Positions 1-12,000 of a DNA stretch of 64,000 bases are shown here, one piece after another; positions within the stretch are counted from its first letter, which is position 1, and every line of letters begins with the position of its first letter. The translations under genes were made by a program, and so were the position numbers. Below the pieces are notes generated by a model that saw only the letters and a list, made by a program, of their open reading frames with translations, was not told the origin of the DNA and ran no database searches. The stretch covers positions 1,116,001 to 1,180,000 of the forward strand of contig BDSL01000021.1 of the NCBI GenBank assembly GCA_003116995.1, written 5' to 3'. This stretch comes from Yamagishiella unicocca. Its lineage: Eukaryota; Chlorophyta; Chlorophyceae; Chlamydomonadales; Volvocaceae.

Positions 1-308
1 CCCGTCGTTGCGGCGTCATGCAAGCGCGCCTCAATGCGTCTCGCGGAAGGCAAACGCACGCGCCGCCTGTGGCTAGTCCGTGCCTAATCAAGCACGCAAA
101 AAGCACCCTAGGTCTTCGCACGCACCTCACACAACACGTCTCTGAGATCCACCACCATACCGCGCCAACACCACGGCCTCATCACGGCTGGACATTGCCA
201 GCTTGGTTTACCCGCGACCCGCTGTGCCTCACGAAACGTCATGGTTACGGCGCTCTCTCAAGCCACGCAACGGCAATCCGCTCCGCCCTGGCTCGGCATT
301 GCCCTCAG
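1..308 (+). other. 5' flank of the kinase GAF exon (intron or upstream exon)
   Basis: The frame of the GAF exon stays open from base 18 to the exon, but the translation of 18-308 shows no domain and reads like intron. A good acceptor (ccctcag) ends at 308. I treat this stretch as intron or unresolved upstream sequence; true upstream exons are probably outside the window. Confidence 0.4.
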
Positions 309-3300
309 GGGCTCGACCAGCAGCCGGGCGTGTACTCGTTGGAGGAGTTCATCATGGGAGCGGCCACCGCGATGAAGGGGATCTTCCCTGGAGTCGCGCA
401 CGCGTCGTTCTGCCTGCTTAACTCCACCAGGAACTGCGTCAACATGTACACCTTCCTCGGGGATGGCTCTCGCAAACCGCCGCGGATCAACGTGGCGGTT
501 GCGCCCGGCACACTCATCTACCACGTGCTGCACAACTGTCAACCGGTGTTCATCAGCAACGTGGCGGCGTTTCCGGGGCCCTATGCGGACGTCCAGTTCA
601 TGCGCTTCGTGCTGAACCTGAGGTCCGTGGCGTGCCTGCCGCTGGTGGTGGCGGGCAGCCGCGTGCTGGGCGTGCTGCGGCTGGGCTTTGAGGAGTCGTG
701 GAACTGGACGGAGCAGGAGAAGGTGAGGGCCCGCAGCGAAGGGGGCGGGGGTACTCAGATGACACTGGACGTGGCGGAGGACTGCTGGCGGGGGGGGGGG
801 TTACTCAGATGACACTGGACGTGGCGGAGGACTGCTGTCAGGGAGGTTACTCAGACCGCACTGGACGCAGATAGTGCCGTATACCGAAGTTATTTTATTC
901 GCGTGGGGCTGTGCATCTCGATGTGGCTTCTTAGCTGCCTGGGCCCCTGCTGGCACTCAATGGAGCACCACCAGCGATGCCAGCTGGCATGCCGGGGCAT
1001 CATCTGGGTTCTCAGTCATGGGGAACAAGGTATAAGGCCCGACATTGTGCCAGCCATGTGGTAGCGGTGTCGCGCCCACGCACTCACCCGCTCATGTGTG
1101 CCACCCCCAAAGCCACGCCTCGTGGGCTACCTTTCATCCCCCGCCCCCGGACACACCGCTCCCTCGCGCCTCCTGCTGCCCGTCACCCGCCCCCTCACGC
1201 CCCCGCGTGCATGCATCTCAAAACGTCTGTTCTGAACGGTTTTTTCGGGCATCCACGGGTCTTCCTCGAACCCCCTCACGCCCATCGCCCCCTCCACAGA
1301 GCATAGCGAAACAGCTGGCTCTGGTGCTGAGCAGCACCAGCACCGGCATGGGCGCCGGCGCCGGCGGCCTGCACCCCATGGCGGCCATCTCTTCGGGGAT
1401 CGGGTACGACCCCCGGGGGCAAGCAAACGCCGCCGCCGCCGCCGCTGAGGCCGGCTATCCGAACGTAGCGGCGGCGCTAGCAGCCAGCGCTGGCGGCGGC
1501 GGTATGGTCGGAAGCGCACCGCACGCCATGCATGACGACGGCGGGTTAGCGTACGCGCACACGCAGCCCCTGGGCGCGCCTCTGCACCCGCAGTCGCCGC
1601 AGCACCAGCAGATGTACGGCGGCGCGGTCGCGTCGGGGCCCTTGAACAGTGTGGGCAGCGGCGGCAGCGTCGCGGGCGCGAACGGCTCCCTCCGGCGCGT
1701 CAGGGGGGCCTCGCGGTCCACTTTGCAACACGCCTCGGGCGCCTATCCCGCCGGACCCGGCTCCCTGGGGGGGCTGGACTCGAGCGCGCATATGGGAACG
1801 CCGTCGACGGCGCATACGGTGCTGGCCGGAGGGAACAGCAGCAGGTCAAGTGTGGATTACAATGCGTACTACGCTGGGGCGACGGGCGGTGCTGCCATGA
1901 GCCAGCGGCCTATGGACTTGCAAGGGCAGGGGGTTGCGGTCGGATCTGGCATGGCAGGAGGTGGCGGCGGAGGCGGCGGGTTTCGAAGGTCAAGCGTCAA
2001 CAGCAATTACTCCAGCGGCGTCCAGATCGGGATGCAGTACAACAGCAGCGGATCCGGGCACCAGCTGGGGGCGGGTGACATTGACGAGTGTGAGTGCGGG
2101 GTGGGCGAACATGGGCGAGTCGGCGAGTGTGAGTGCGGGGTGCTTCGGCGGTCGTCGCATAGGCTCCGGGGCAGGGCGGCGTTACCAGCGCGGGCGTCTG
2201 TCCGTTTCGCCCCCGTGCCGCAGCTCGCGTGAGTCAAGTGGGCTCCAGTACGGCTTAGAAGTCGTTGTCGTAACTGTCTTCCGTTGCCAACGAATGCCCG
2301 TCAGTCAACAACCAACACTACCCGAGCCTCTTGCTCTGCCTCCCTCCCGTCACCTGCACGCATAGCTTTAACGCGTGCGCCAAACATACTTCCCGAATCG
2401 ACTTCCTAGTCAGCGCCGACCCACGCGCTTTGCCCACACATACCCCCCCGCCCACCACCCGTCACTTGCGCACCGCAGCCTGGCTTGTGCAGCAGCCCGC
2501 CTCGTCGCACGGCCGCCGCGCACAAGCCGGGCCAGCTCAGGCACAGGGTCACGGCGCTGCCGCGGACATCAAGATGCTGGAGGTGATCGGCCGGGGCGGC
2601 TTCGGCTCCGTGTATAAGGCCTTCTGGAGGGGCATGGTGGTGGCTGTCAAGGTGCGAGGGGGGGGCGGGGGAAGGTGCCTGGTGGGTTGGGTAGGGGGGG
2701 GCGCTGCGCCGCCCAGCTCGGCGAAGGGGGTCCTTAGGGTTTTAGGGTTCAGACCCGACAGCTCGCAGCTCGCCCCCAGCGGGGCTGCAAGTGGCCCGGG
2801 GCATGATGGCGCCGTGTATGGTGGCCCCGGGCCTGCGGCCTGCGGCCTCTTGTCGTTTGGCCACTGACCGCATGCTTATTTCAACTCGTGCACCGCGGTC
2901 TCGTTGTCGTAGCCGCGTTTGCTGGAACGTTGAGCGCCCCACCGGTCGTACTTGTCGTGCGCTCAGGTTCTGGAGCATGAAGACGAGCTGCTTCCAGGCA
3001 GCGGCGGCAGCGGGTCGCAGGGCAAGGTGGACACCAGCAGCCGACGAGCCGCGCTGCTGGAGGGCGCCATGACGTCAACCATCAGTCACCCCCACGTGGT
3101 CCAGACGTACGATTACCGTGTCGTACATCTGGACCCGCAGTCTTCCATCAACGGCATCATGCGCAGCAGGTGGGAGGAGGGCTGCGGCGCCGGACAGGGG
3201 GGCCCTCAGCGGGAGGGCCTTATGGGACGGAACGCACCATTTGGACCTCCCGCCCAGGGGCAACGCCACACGTCCATGCGGGATTGCGGTTCCGACCTCA

Positions 3301-6190
3301 TCCCCTGTCATCGCCGCTCGTCCCCTCTCATTCCCGCTCGTCCCCTCTCATCCCCTCGTGCAGGGTGCTCCACGAAACACACATCATCATGGAGTTCTGC
3401 GACCGGGGCTCTCTGCAGGCAAGCAAGCAAGCAGCGCAGGGCGGCAGTCGGGGGCGTCGAGTGCGCTTGCATTTGCATGCTCGCACGCGGGGCGGCGAGT
3501 CCCTCGGGCCCCACGAGCGCCACGTCTACCGGACGCGACTGCGAGGCTGTGCGATGCATCCCTTGACCCCCTCCTGATGGCACCACCCTGCTGCTTCCTT
3601 CCCCCTCCCTGCTGCTTCCTCCCTCCCTGCTTCCCTCTCTCCCCCCACCGCACCGCACAGCTTCGGCTTCAGTACCCCCAACCCAGTTCTCCAGCATGCA
3701 TCTCAAAACGTCTGTCCTAAACGGTTTGTTCGGGCATCCACGGGTCTTCCTCGAACCGCACCCCACCGCACCGCATCGCGCTGCGCCCCCCGCTCACCTG
3801 TCGTGTTGGATCGCTCTTTGGGTCGCTCTTTGGGTCGCTCTTTGGGTCGCTCTTTGGGTCGCTCTTTGGGTCGATCTTTGGGTCGATCTTTGGGCCGCTC
3901 TCTGGGTTGCGCAGGACGCCATCGAGCAGGGCGTGTTCGTGGTGGACGGGCCCCGCGGCGCCCGCGGCGGCAACACGGACGCCGAGGTGGACATGGAGCT
4001 CATCATCATGACGCTGGCGGAGGTGGGCGGGCAGGGGGGCGGGAGGGAGGGTGGGAGGGCAGGCGGGCGGGAGGGCAGGCGGGTGGGAGGGAGGGCAGGC
4101 GGGTGGGAGGGAGGGCAGGCGGGTGGGAGGGCAGGCGGGTGGGAGGGAGGGCAGGCGGGTGGGAGGGAGGGCAGGCGGGTGGGAGGGCAGGCGGGAGGGA
4201 GGGAGGGCAGGCGGGCGGGAGGGCAGGCGGGAGGGAGGGAGGGCAGGCGGGAGGGAGGGAGGGCAGGCGGGTGGGAGGGCAGGCGGGTGGGAGGGCAGGC
4301 GGGTGGGAGGGCAGGCGCCTCTTCGCGCATGTTGCCATACCCAAGCTGAGATGAGGGGCCTACTTGCATGCCCCCAGACACTGTGCACCCATCGCGATTC
4401 GCGCCCTGCTCCGTCCAGGTCGTTCCAAGGGGCTCAGTTGCTCCCCGTGTTTATCGGCCCTTGGCTCGGATGTGTCTTGCCCTTGCGTTCCCAGCATGCA
4501 GCTACAAACAAGTCTCCCAAATCTCGCAAGTGCCGACCAACGGGGTTGGCTCTCGCCCCTCCGTCCCCCCCCGGGTCTTTACCCCCACCTGGTCCCCCCA
4601 CCGGTCTTTATGCCACCCCCCACCTGGTCCCCCCACCTGGTCCCCCAGGTGAGCGGTGCCATGGAGTACCTCCACAAGCACCGCATCACGCACCGGGACC
4701 TCAAGCCCAAGAACATCCTGCTGCGGTCGTCCGCCAAGGACAGGCGAGGATACGTCTCTAAGGTGGGGTCAGGCGGTCGAGGGGCGGCGGCGTGAGGGGC
4801 TGTGCTGGGCAGCGCAGGGGCCTGTAGGGGGCTGTAGGGGGCTGTAGGGGCCTGTAGAGGTCTGTAGGGGCCTGTAGAGGTCTGTAGGGGCCTGTAGAGG
4901 TCTGTAGGGGCCTGTGGGGGCATGTAGTTGTCTGTAGGGGGCATGTAGGAGCCTGTGGGGGCCTGTAGTTGTCTGTAGGGGGCCTGTAGGGGTCTGTAGG
5001 GGCCGCTTAAGACGCCCTTCACCGTCAACAAGTGTGGCTTTTGGTGGGGGAACTCACGTCTCATGGACTGCCGGCGTTGCGTGGCCTTTGCGCTCGCTCC
5101 TGACAGGTGTCGGACTTTGGTCTGAGTCAGGTGCTGCCCGACACCAACAAGACACAGGTGAGGCGCTCGGGGCGGCGCATGGCTTTGTGGCTGCCACGGG
5201 GAGTACTGGTACCGGTAGGCGACGTCCGGCTAGGTGGCTGCGGCTTGAAGCTCAATGGATCCACACGCCGGATGGGGCGTCAGCGGGTTTTGAGCTTCCA
5301 TGCCCCGACCATTTCCAGCTTCCATGCCCCGACCATTTCCAGCTTCCATGCCCCGACCATTCCTAGCTTCCATGCCCCGACTACTTCGAGCTTCCATGCC
5401 CCGACCATTCCTAGCTTCCATGCCCCGACTACTTCGAGCTTCCATGCCCCGACCATTCCTAGCTTCCATGCCCCGACCATTCCTAGCTTCCATGCCCCGA
5501 CTACTTTGAGCTTCCATGCCCCGACTACTTTGAGCTTCCATGCCCCGACGGTCCTCCCAACCGTCGCTGCTCCCCGCGCAGGTGTCCACCAAGTACAGCG
5601 GCACCGTGACCCACATGGCTCCGGAGCTGATTGAGGACGGCAAGGTGTACCAGCAGGGGGACCTGTACGCGTTCGGGATCATCATGTGGGAGATCTTCAC
5701 GTCGTCCACGCCCTACCAGAACATGGCTCACCCCCAGATCATGGTGAGAGCGAGGTCCAGGGAGGTTGTAAAAGGGGGCCATGTACGCGACTTGGGAAGG
5801 AGCGAGACTGCGAGAGTCCAGGGGGGGAGAGGAGGCAGTCCACTGTAGGCGGGGTTACTTGTTCAAAAGCTCCGGGACGGAGTGCCTATTTGGCGAGTAC
5901 GCGCCTTTCAAAAATTCTTCCTGACCCACTGGGTCGGACGCCCGACCGGCCCGCCCGCCCTGACGCCCCGCCCTCGTTCCCTCTCCCCCTCCCCCCCGGC
6001 TCTCGACCGGCAGGTGGGGGTCGTTACCCACAACCTCCGCCCCAAGTTCCCGACCAACTGCCCCGAGTGGTACAAGAACCTGGCATACCGCTGCTGGCGC
6101 AAGGACCCCAAGACGCGCCCGCCCTTCGCGGAGGTGACTAAGACGCTCCTGACCATGCTGTCGGATAAGCACTGGAACCCCGCGGACTAG
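309..6190 (+). CDS. GAF domain-containing TKL-type protein kinase (5' end probably missing)
   Basis: This gene encodes a signalling kinase with an N-terminal GAF sensor domain. Exons read: 309-722, 1300-2089, 2479-2651, 2967-3169, 3364-3418, 3915-4022, 4649-4762, 5107-5157, 5582-5743, 6014-6190; reading phases agree at every junction, giving 748 visible residues. The GAF domain spans the first exon and the start of the second (through IAKQLALVLSS). A Gly/Ser/Ala-rich linker of about 240 residues follows. The kinase domain shows the glycine loop GRGGFGSVYKAF, VAVK lysine, HRDLKPKN catalytic loop, DFGLS, MAPELIE, and a C-lobe ending WRKDPKTRPPF. These resemble the plant/algal Raf-like TKL group. 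GAF domains bind small ligands or tetrapyrroles, but no chromophore cysteine is evident and the ligand is unknown. The intron after 3418 uses a GC donor. Exon 2/3 boundaries (2089/2479) are the least certain. Confidence 0.85.
1210..1274 (+). repeat. Family A dispersed intronic repeat, copy 1
   Basis: About 65 bp in kinase intron 723-1299 with the core aaaacgtctgt...aacggtttttt...catccacgggtcttcctcgaa. It recurs at 3695, 11992, 51227 and 58833, always in introns, and degenerately at 41483. Confidence 0.8.
3695..3757 (+). repeat. Family A dispersed intronic repeat, copy 2
   Basis: Nearly identical to the copy at 1210, including the leading catgcatctcaaaacgtctg and trailing tcttcctcgaac. It lies in kinase intron 3419-3914, so one gene carries two copies in two introns. 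Confidence 0.8.
3811..3906 (+). repeat. 12-bp minisatellite in kinase intron
   Basis: About eight tandem units of ggtcgctctttg with a few substitutions, ending just before the acceptor of the exon at 3915. Confidence 0.85.
4029..4318 (+). repeat. G-rich minisatellite in kinase intron
   Basis: Irregular tandem units of the type gggagggcaggcgggt directly after the donor of exon 3915-4022. Its open frames (GGREGRR.. and PALPPAC..) are products of the repeat, not genes. Confidence 0.85.
4803..5012 (+). repeat. Tandem repeat (ggcctgtaggggtctgta type) in kinase intron
   Basis: About 210 bp of 10-11 bp units such as cctgtagggg and tctgtagagg in the intron 4763-5106. Confidence 0.8.
5292..5551 (+). 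repeat. 24-bp minisatellite in kinase intron
   Basis: About 11 units of cttccatgccccgaccatt plus a variable cctag/tcgag end, filling most of intron 5158-5581 and ending about 30 bp before the acceptor. Confidence 0.85.
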
Positions 6191-9013
6191 CGCCCCGGGG
6201 GCTGCGGCGCTGGGTTGTCTGCTGCGGGATGTGGGTTCGGCGGGGCCAGGAGGATGTGAGGAAAGCATTGCAGGCGAATGCTTGGAGCGGCTGGTGGGAC
6301 GCGCGTCGGGGATGACGCGCCGTGGCGGTCGGGGTGGCGGTGGTGTATGCATTTTTGTCTGTTATGGCCCACCCGCCAGCAGCACCCCGAGGATCTTGCC
6401 TGGTGGCCGCACCTCTTGAGGGGTGCGTGTGTTGAGGCCGTCAAGGCGCGTCTTAGGCACCGCGAGCACGTCTTAGGCACCGCGAGCGCGTCGGGCAGGC
6501 ACCCGCGCGCAGTGTGGAGGCTGCGCTTTACTGGGGGCGACGGCGGATGGCATTTTAGCGGCATTGTACAAAAATCATTATACCGTGCGCGGAGAGTATT
6601 TGGTTGCTTTGATGGCCGGGGACGAAGGAGTCCCGGTGTCGTGGGCACCCGGTTGCGTAGCAGTATGTGCGTTCCGCGTATCTAAACACGGCACCGGTAG
6701 GCCGGGCGGTTGAACTGCGAGCCCCTCCCTCCCCACCTCGTTCATTTGCGGGGACGGCGCCTGGAGGAGCATGGCGCCCGCCGCCGCCCTCCCTTCACAG
6801 CTGTGCTGGGCTTCCCGCCTTCCCGCTACCTCGCCCGCTGGCCAGGCCTTGCGGCTGGGACTGAAAACGTGGGCTGGGAGGAGAGGGCGGGGCGGGGCGG
6901 GGCGCGAGGCCAGTTGGTCCTTACTAAACACTTGCCACTTGCAGCTGCGCCGCTTTGCGGACGGCGACGCGGGAGGGCGGCTGTGGTCTGGTAGGGAGCG
7001 GGGCGTACTCGCTGGATAACGGCACCCAGTCAATAAAGAGGAGCAGAGGCGAAATGCGATGATGCCGCTGTCCCTTGCGGTTATGCGGGCATATTTCTTG
7101 GGGTGCTCATCCACCTTCGCATCCCTGCTGCTGCTGCTGGTGTAGCCTGTATGGCGTGTACGTGGGGGCTGCTGCCAGGCGTGCAGCGCAAGGGAGGCCT
7201 TGGCTTGGCGGCCGAGCTAGGGACCAGCGTTCTCGCTCTATATCCCGTGCACGCGCTTTGCTGTCATGGCATACGGTAGCACTAGGGAGCAGGGCGATGG
7301 CGCCCCTTGGGCGGCGGTGACGAGCCATCTTGTCCGCCCTGGGGTGGGCTACCAGGGGCTCTACGGACGCGCTGGGGCCCAGTGTTGTTATGTCGGAAGC
7401 ATTGGTTACGGTTAAGATTACGGCAGATTATGGTTAAGATTACGGCAGATTATGGTTAAGAGCAGTTAGAAGACGCAGTGTGTGGTCCGAGGCGTGTCAT
7501 GGGTCGCGCGCGTGGTGTGGTTGTGTTGGGAGCAGTCGGCGGAGGAGCAGGGTCGTTGGGACGGCGCCGGACATGCGTCCCCACACAGGCGGAGGTCGAG
7601 ATGTGTGTTCAACATGCATTGGATACAGAATATACGAGATCATGAAACGGCTTCGGACTCATGTCGCTGCGAGCACCAGGTGCCGCCAGCCGGCTGAGGC
7701 GCTGACGAGCTGGCGGGTGGGCGGGGCTTCCTTGCAGACAGGTGGCCGCGTGGGCAAGCTTGGGCCGCGTGGCAAGTCGGCAAGTTAGTGTCCTAACTAG
7801 GTCCCGTTGTACCACGCTCCGTGAAGAGCGCGGTCGCGGGCGTGAGTGGGGTGGGATGGGATGTCAAGAAAAAGCTCGGTGGGGTGCGTGGAGATGTCGG
7901 TAGGTGTAGTACAATCGTGGGTTCGTGGTGGTTGTGTGTGTGTTTTGGGCGGGGGGTTGTAAAAACCGTTTTGGGGGGGAGAGAGTGTCAGGACGGTGCC
8001 AGCCGCTCTGGCGCCTAGCACGGAGTATTAATGAGTAGCCCCGGAGAGCGTCCTGAAGCCCCAACGGCCACCGGGTAGGAACGCGCCGACACCAGGGCCT
8101 TACGTGTAGTACAGCCAAAGGCTGCTGTTCCCGCCCCCTCTCGTCGGGTGCCTGGAGCACCTGGTGTCGCCGGGCAGCACGCATTACCGACGGCGGCGGG
8201 ATCTGCTCCCGTTGCGGAGGCTGCTGCTTTGGCGGCGGCTGCTCCTGTGAGCAGTCGTATGTATGTGTGATGGAACGCGAGGAGATCACTCGGGAGCATC
8301 AATCCCGATTAAACAAGCTCACGTGTCAGGGTTTGGTTACCGGTGGGTGATAGGGTGACCTTGAGAAGATTTCTACCTAGAGCCTCTGGAGAAGTAGCTG
8401 CCCATGCCCCATGACACAGCGGCGAGTTACGTGACGGATCACGCCCAGCCCAGCCCAGCCCGGCAGATCTATTTATGTACTCAACGGGCCGCACCGTACG
8501 TCTACCAGTACACCACAAGGCAATATACACAGCGGAACTGAACAAGATGCTGACGGTGTCAAAGCCACTCAGCCAGTCTACCTGCAGGCAAACACGGCAC
8601 CTCAGGCCGCACCCGCGCAACGCCGCTAGAGGAGGGGGGGTGTTCGCCCGAGGCCGTGCGGTCGGCTCTTCAGGCAGGCAGATGCGGCTGCGCTTTTAAC
8701 TACCTCACCAATGAATCCCAACGAAAGAAAAGTGCCACGCGTACGGCGTTACCGTACAGCCCAAGCTGTGGCAGGGCAAAAATGTTGGCGAAGGAACGGC
8801 GCGGTAGCGCTTTGCTGGATTTGCCTCTTTGCCTCTTTTGCCTTTTCAGCGCATATTTCCAAAAGAGGCAACAGCATTGTAATAAACTCTGTGCGCCCCA
8901 CACGAAACGTCAACTGCGCCTGCCTGGTTCAACCCTAAGACCCTTCCTCTCTACCCCCACCTACGGTAACCCCCCGTACGACGAGCCGCGCGCGGCGCCA
9001 AGCGCGACCCTGC
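6191..9013. other. 2.8-kb intergenic region between convergent gene ends
   Basis: This lies between the kinase stop and the stop of the minus-strand beta-helix gene. I see no exon-like coding potential. TGTAA motifs, the usual volvocine poly(A) signal, occur on the plus strand at about 7959 and 8878, but both are far from the kinase stop. A short direct repeat sits at 7401-7460. Confidence 0.5.
7401..7460 (+). repeat. 22-bp direct repeat (about 2.5 copies)
   Basis: Units of ggttaagattacggcagatt occur in tandem in an intergenic stretch. Confidence 0.75.
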
Positions 9014-12000
9014 TCAATTGAGCCCACTGCATTCGGCAGCAACGTCCTCGTCCTCCTCCTCCTCCTCTTCCTCCTCTTCCACCGGAAAGAATGCCCGCCC
9101 GTCCACCGACAAAACCGTCCCCCGCCCTCGCAGCTGCACGGACTGACTACGGACCGTGCCCACGATCCAGCCCGGGCCATCGGCCCCCGAGCCATCCGCC
9201 CCGCCGCCACCGCCGCTGCCGCCGCCACCGCGCTGCCGCTGCTCCCCCGCTCCTTTCAGCTGGCGCAGGCGGTGCGAGGCGCGCGTGCTGCCTGGTGCCG
9301 CCGCCGGCCGCGGCTCCATTGTACACCTCCGCAGAGCCACCTGGCGGCATGGAGGTCCAGGGAGGGGTCAGGGAGGAGTCAGGGAGGGGGTCAGGGAGGG
9401 GTCAGGGAGGGGTCAGGGAGGGGGTCAGGGAGGGGTCAGGGAGGGGGTCAGGGAGGGGGTCAGGGAGGGGTCAGGGAGGGGGTCAGGGAGGGGTCAGGGA
9501 GGGGGTCAGGGAGGGGGTCAGGGAGGGGTCAGGGAGGTCCAGGGCGGGGGTCAGGGAGGTCCAGGGAGGGGGTCAGGGAGGTCCAGGGAGGGGGTCAGGG
9601 AGGTCCAGGGAGGGGGTCAGGAAGGGGTCAGGGAGGGGGTCAGGGAGGTCCAGGGAGGGGGTCAGGGAGGGGGTCAGGGAGGTCCAGGGAGGGGGTCAGG
9701 GAGGGGTCAGGGAGGTGTCAGGGAGGGGGTCAGGGAGGGGTCAGGGAGGGGTCAGGGAGGGGGTCAGGGAGGGGTCAGGAGCACCATTCAGCGACCCAGA
9801 CCGAAGGTCATGGCCGAAAATGCGATGGTGGTCCCCTTGCCGAACCCCCGGCGAGCAGGTATGCAGCGCGTTGTGGATCCGGGAGGGAGCCACACTCCCG
9901 GTATCATACCAAGCAGCACAGACGCGTACGGGCCCCCCCTCCCGCATTCGACCACGTGTTTTGCTTCTTTCACTTCTCGTCCCGAGGGGCCCCAGTCCGC
10001 AGAACCCCAGAGGCCACCACCCCCTACGTTGCGGTCCACGGGTTTCTTCACTACCCCCATAGGGCCCACCTTGGCGCCCATGTGCACCCGCAGGGCCGTC
10101 ATTGGGTTGAACTCGAACGTGCACTGCACCAGGCGGCCCCGGCTGCCGCGGCCGCCCACCGCCACATCGCCATGCAGGTTGCCGCCCAGCCGGCAGCCGT
10201 CCACCCACATGGCCGCACCGGAGCACGCGAACAGCCCGCTCTCCGCGTTCCCCAGCACCCTGCAGCCATCCAGCAACAACTCGCAGCCGGGGCCGTCCGC
10301 GCACGCGCCGTCTCCTCCGTTCTGGCTCAGCTCGCAGCCCTTGACGATCCGCAGACCGCCGCCGGCCTTGATCGCGCAGCCGTGCGTTCCGTTCTTCGCC
10401 AGCTGGCCGCCGACCACCAGGCAAAACACCTCGGGCAGCGGCGGCGGCGGCGGCGCGGACGACGCCAGCGTCGCCTCCGCTAGGCGCTCGGCGTTGTCGT
10501 CGGCGTCAATCGTGCCCTCCACTTCCATGCCGTGGGTGCCGTTGCTGCTGGCGCTGCAGTCCTGAAGCTCCACCACGCCGCCCTGCCGCACCCGCACGCC
10601 GCACACCAGGTTGCCGTCGAAGTTGCAGACCTGCGACAGCACGCGCGTGCCGGCGCCCTCGACCGTCAACCCACAGGCCTGGATGCTGCCCCTGGAGGTG
10701 CAGGCGGTGAGGCCCACCGTAGCACCCGCGCGAACCCACACGTTGCTGCTGGTGTTGGCCGTCAGCTCGCAGTCCCGCAGCTCCGCCTCCGCTCCGAAAC
10801 CGCGCGCCGACAGCCCGGCGGCGCCGTTGCCGACGAAGCGGCACGCCGCCGCCGTCACGTGCGCCCCCGGCGCCACCAGCACGCCGTGGCCCCTGCAACC
10901 GACAACTGCCGATTGAGCGAGCCCCACTCGCGAGCCAGGCCCCTTGGCGGAGACGCCCTGCGCGGCGCCGTCTCGGATCTCGGTGTGTGAGACCTCCACG
11001 AGCGCCCCTTCCGCCGCCAGCAGCAGCGGCGCGTCGGCGGGGCAGGACCTGCCCTGCTGCAGCCGACAGCGGCGGAGGGTCAGTGCCGTGCCGGCGCCGG
11101 CGGCGGCACAGCGACCCAGGCTGCAGCCAATGGCCTCCACCATGCCGCCGGCGTCGGCCAGGATGGACAGGACCGCGGCGGCGGCGGCGGGAAGTGCCGT
11201 ACGATGGAGCGGCGTGGGAGTGGCGGCGGCGGAGTGGGAGGGGGTAGAGGCGGAGCTGTCGCCGCCCGAGTGCACTCGGGAGCGACAGCCGCGGAGAAGC
11301 AGCCGTCCGCCGCCGGTGGCATGGAGCAGCGGCAGGCCGAAAGAAGCGCCGCCGCCGCCGCCGCCACCGCCACCGCCACCGCCGCCGCCGCGTGACGGGG
11401 CGCCGCCGACCCCTCGCGGTGACGGCGACGGCGGCGGCCGCCCCAGGGCCCTAGGGTTTGCAAGGCAGCTCGCCGCGTGGTCGGCGGCGATGCCGACGAC
11501 GGTGACGTCAGCGAGGATGACGCTGCCGCCGGGACCTACGCAGAGCCTCTGTCCCGGCTTGAGCGCCAGCGTGCAGTTGTGCAGTATGACGGTGCGGTTC
11601 TGGATGCGGATGGTGTCGCCCAGCGCCGGGTCCAGGTCGCCGGAGAAGCTGACTGACGCCAGGGAGAGGTGCAGGTCGCGGTCGCCAGAGCGGTGAAGTC
11701 GGTCGCACAGCTCCTGTCGTGGGGCAGCGCGTGCGAGTGAGTGAAGGCGCGAGGGGGGAGGGGGGCAGGTAGGAGGGGGAACCGGAGGGAGGGAGAGAAA
11801 AGCACCAGGTTGTGAGCCGGCACCGGTTGTGGGGGAGATGGAGGTGGAGTTGGAGTTAAAGGTGGTAACTCGCGATGGGGCTGCAGGGAGGCGGAACAGC
11901 GCAAAAGGGCGGGGTCGTGGGGAGTCCTCGTAGCATATGGCGCAACGGCCATAGGCCTCTCCCCCTGCCCATAGTTCGGCCCCCCTCCCATCGTCTTTTC

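Noticed and set aside
9788..10069. Read-through extension of the beta-helix exon to a stop at 9788
   Set aside because: The tail is not protein-like, and a good donor at 10070 joins in phase to a better terminal exon at 9340-9014. It remains possible as a retained-intron form.
9156..10565. Plus-strand 469-codon frame with GSGRGQGG repeats
   Set aside because: It arises from the gtcagggaggg array and the reverse strand of the beta-helix exon.
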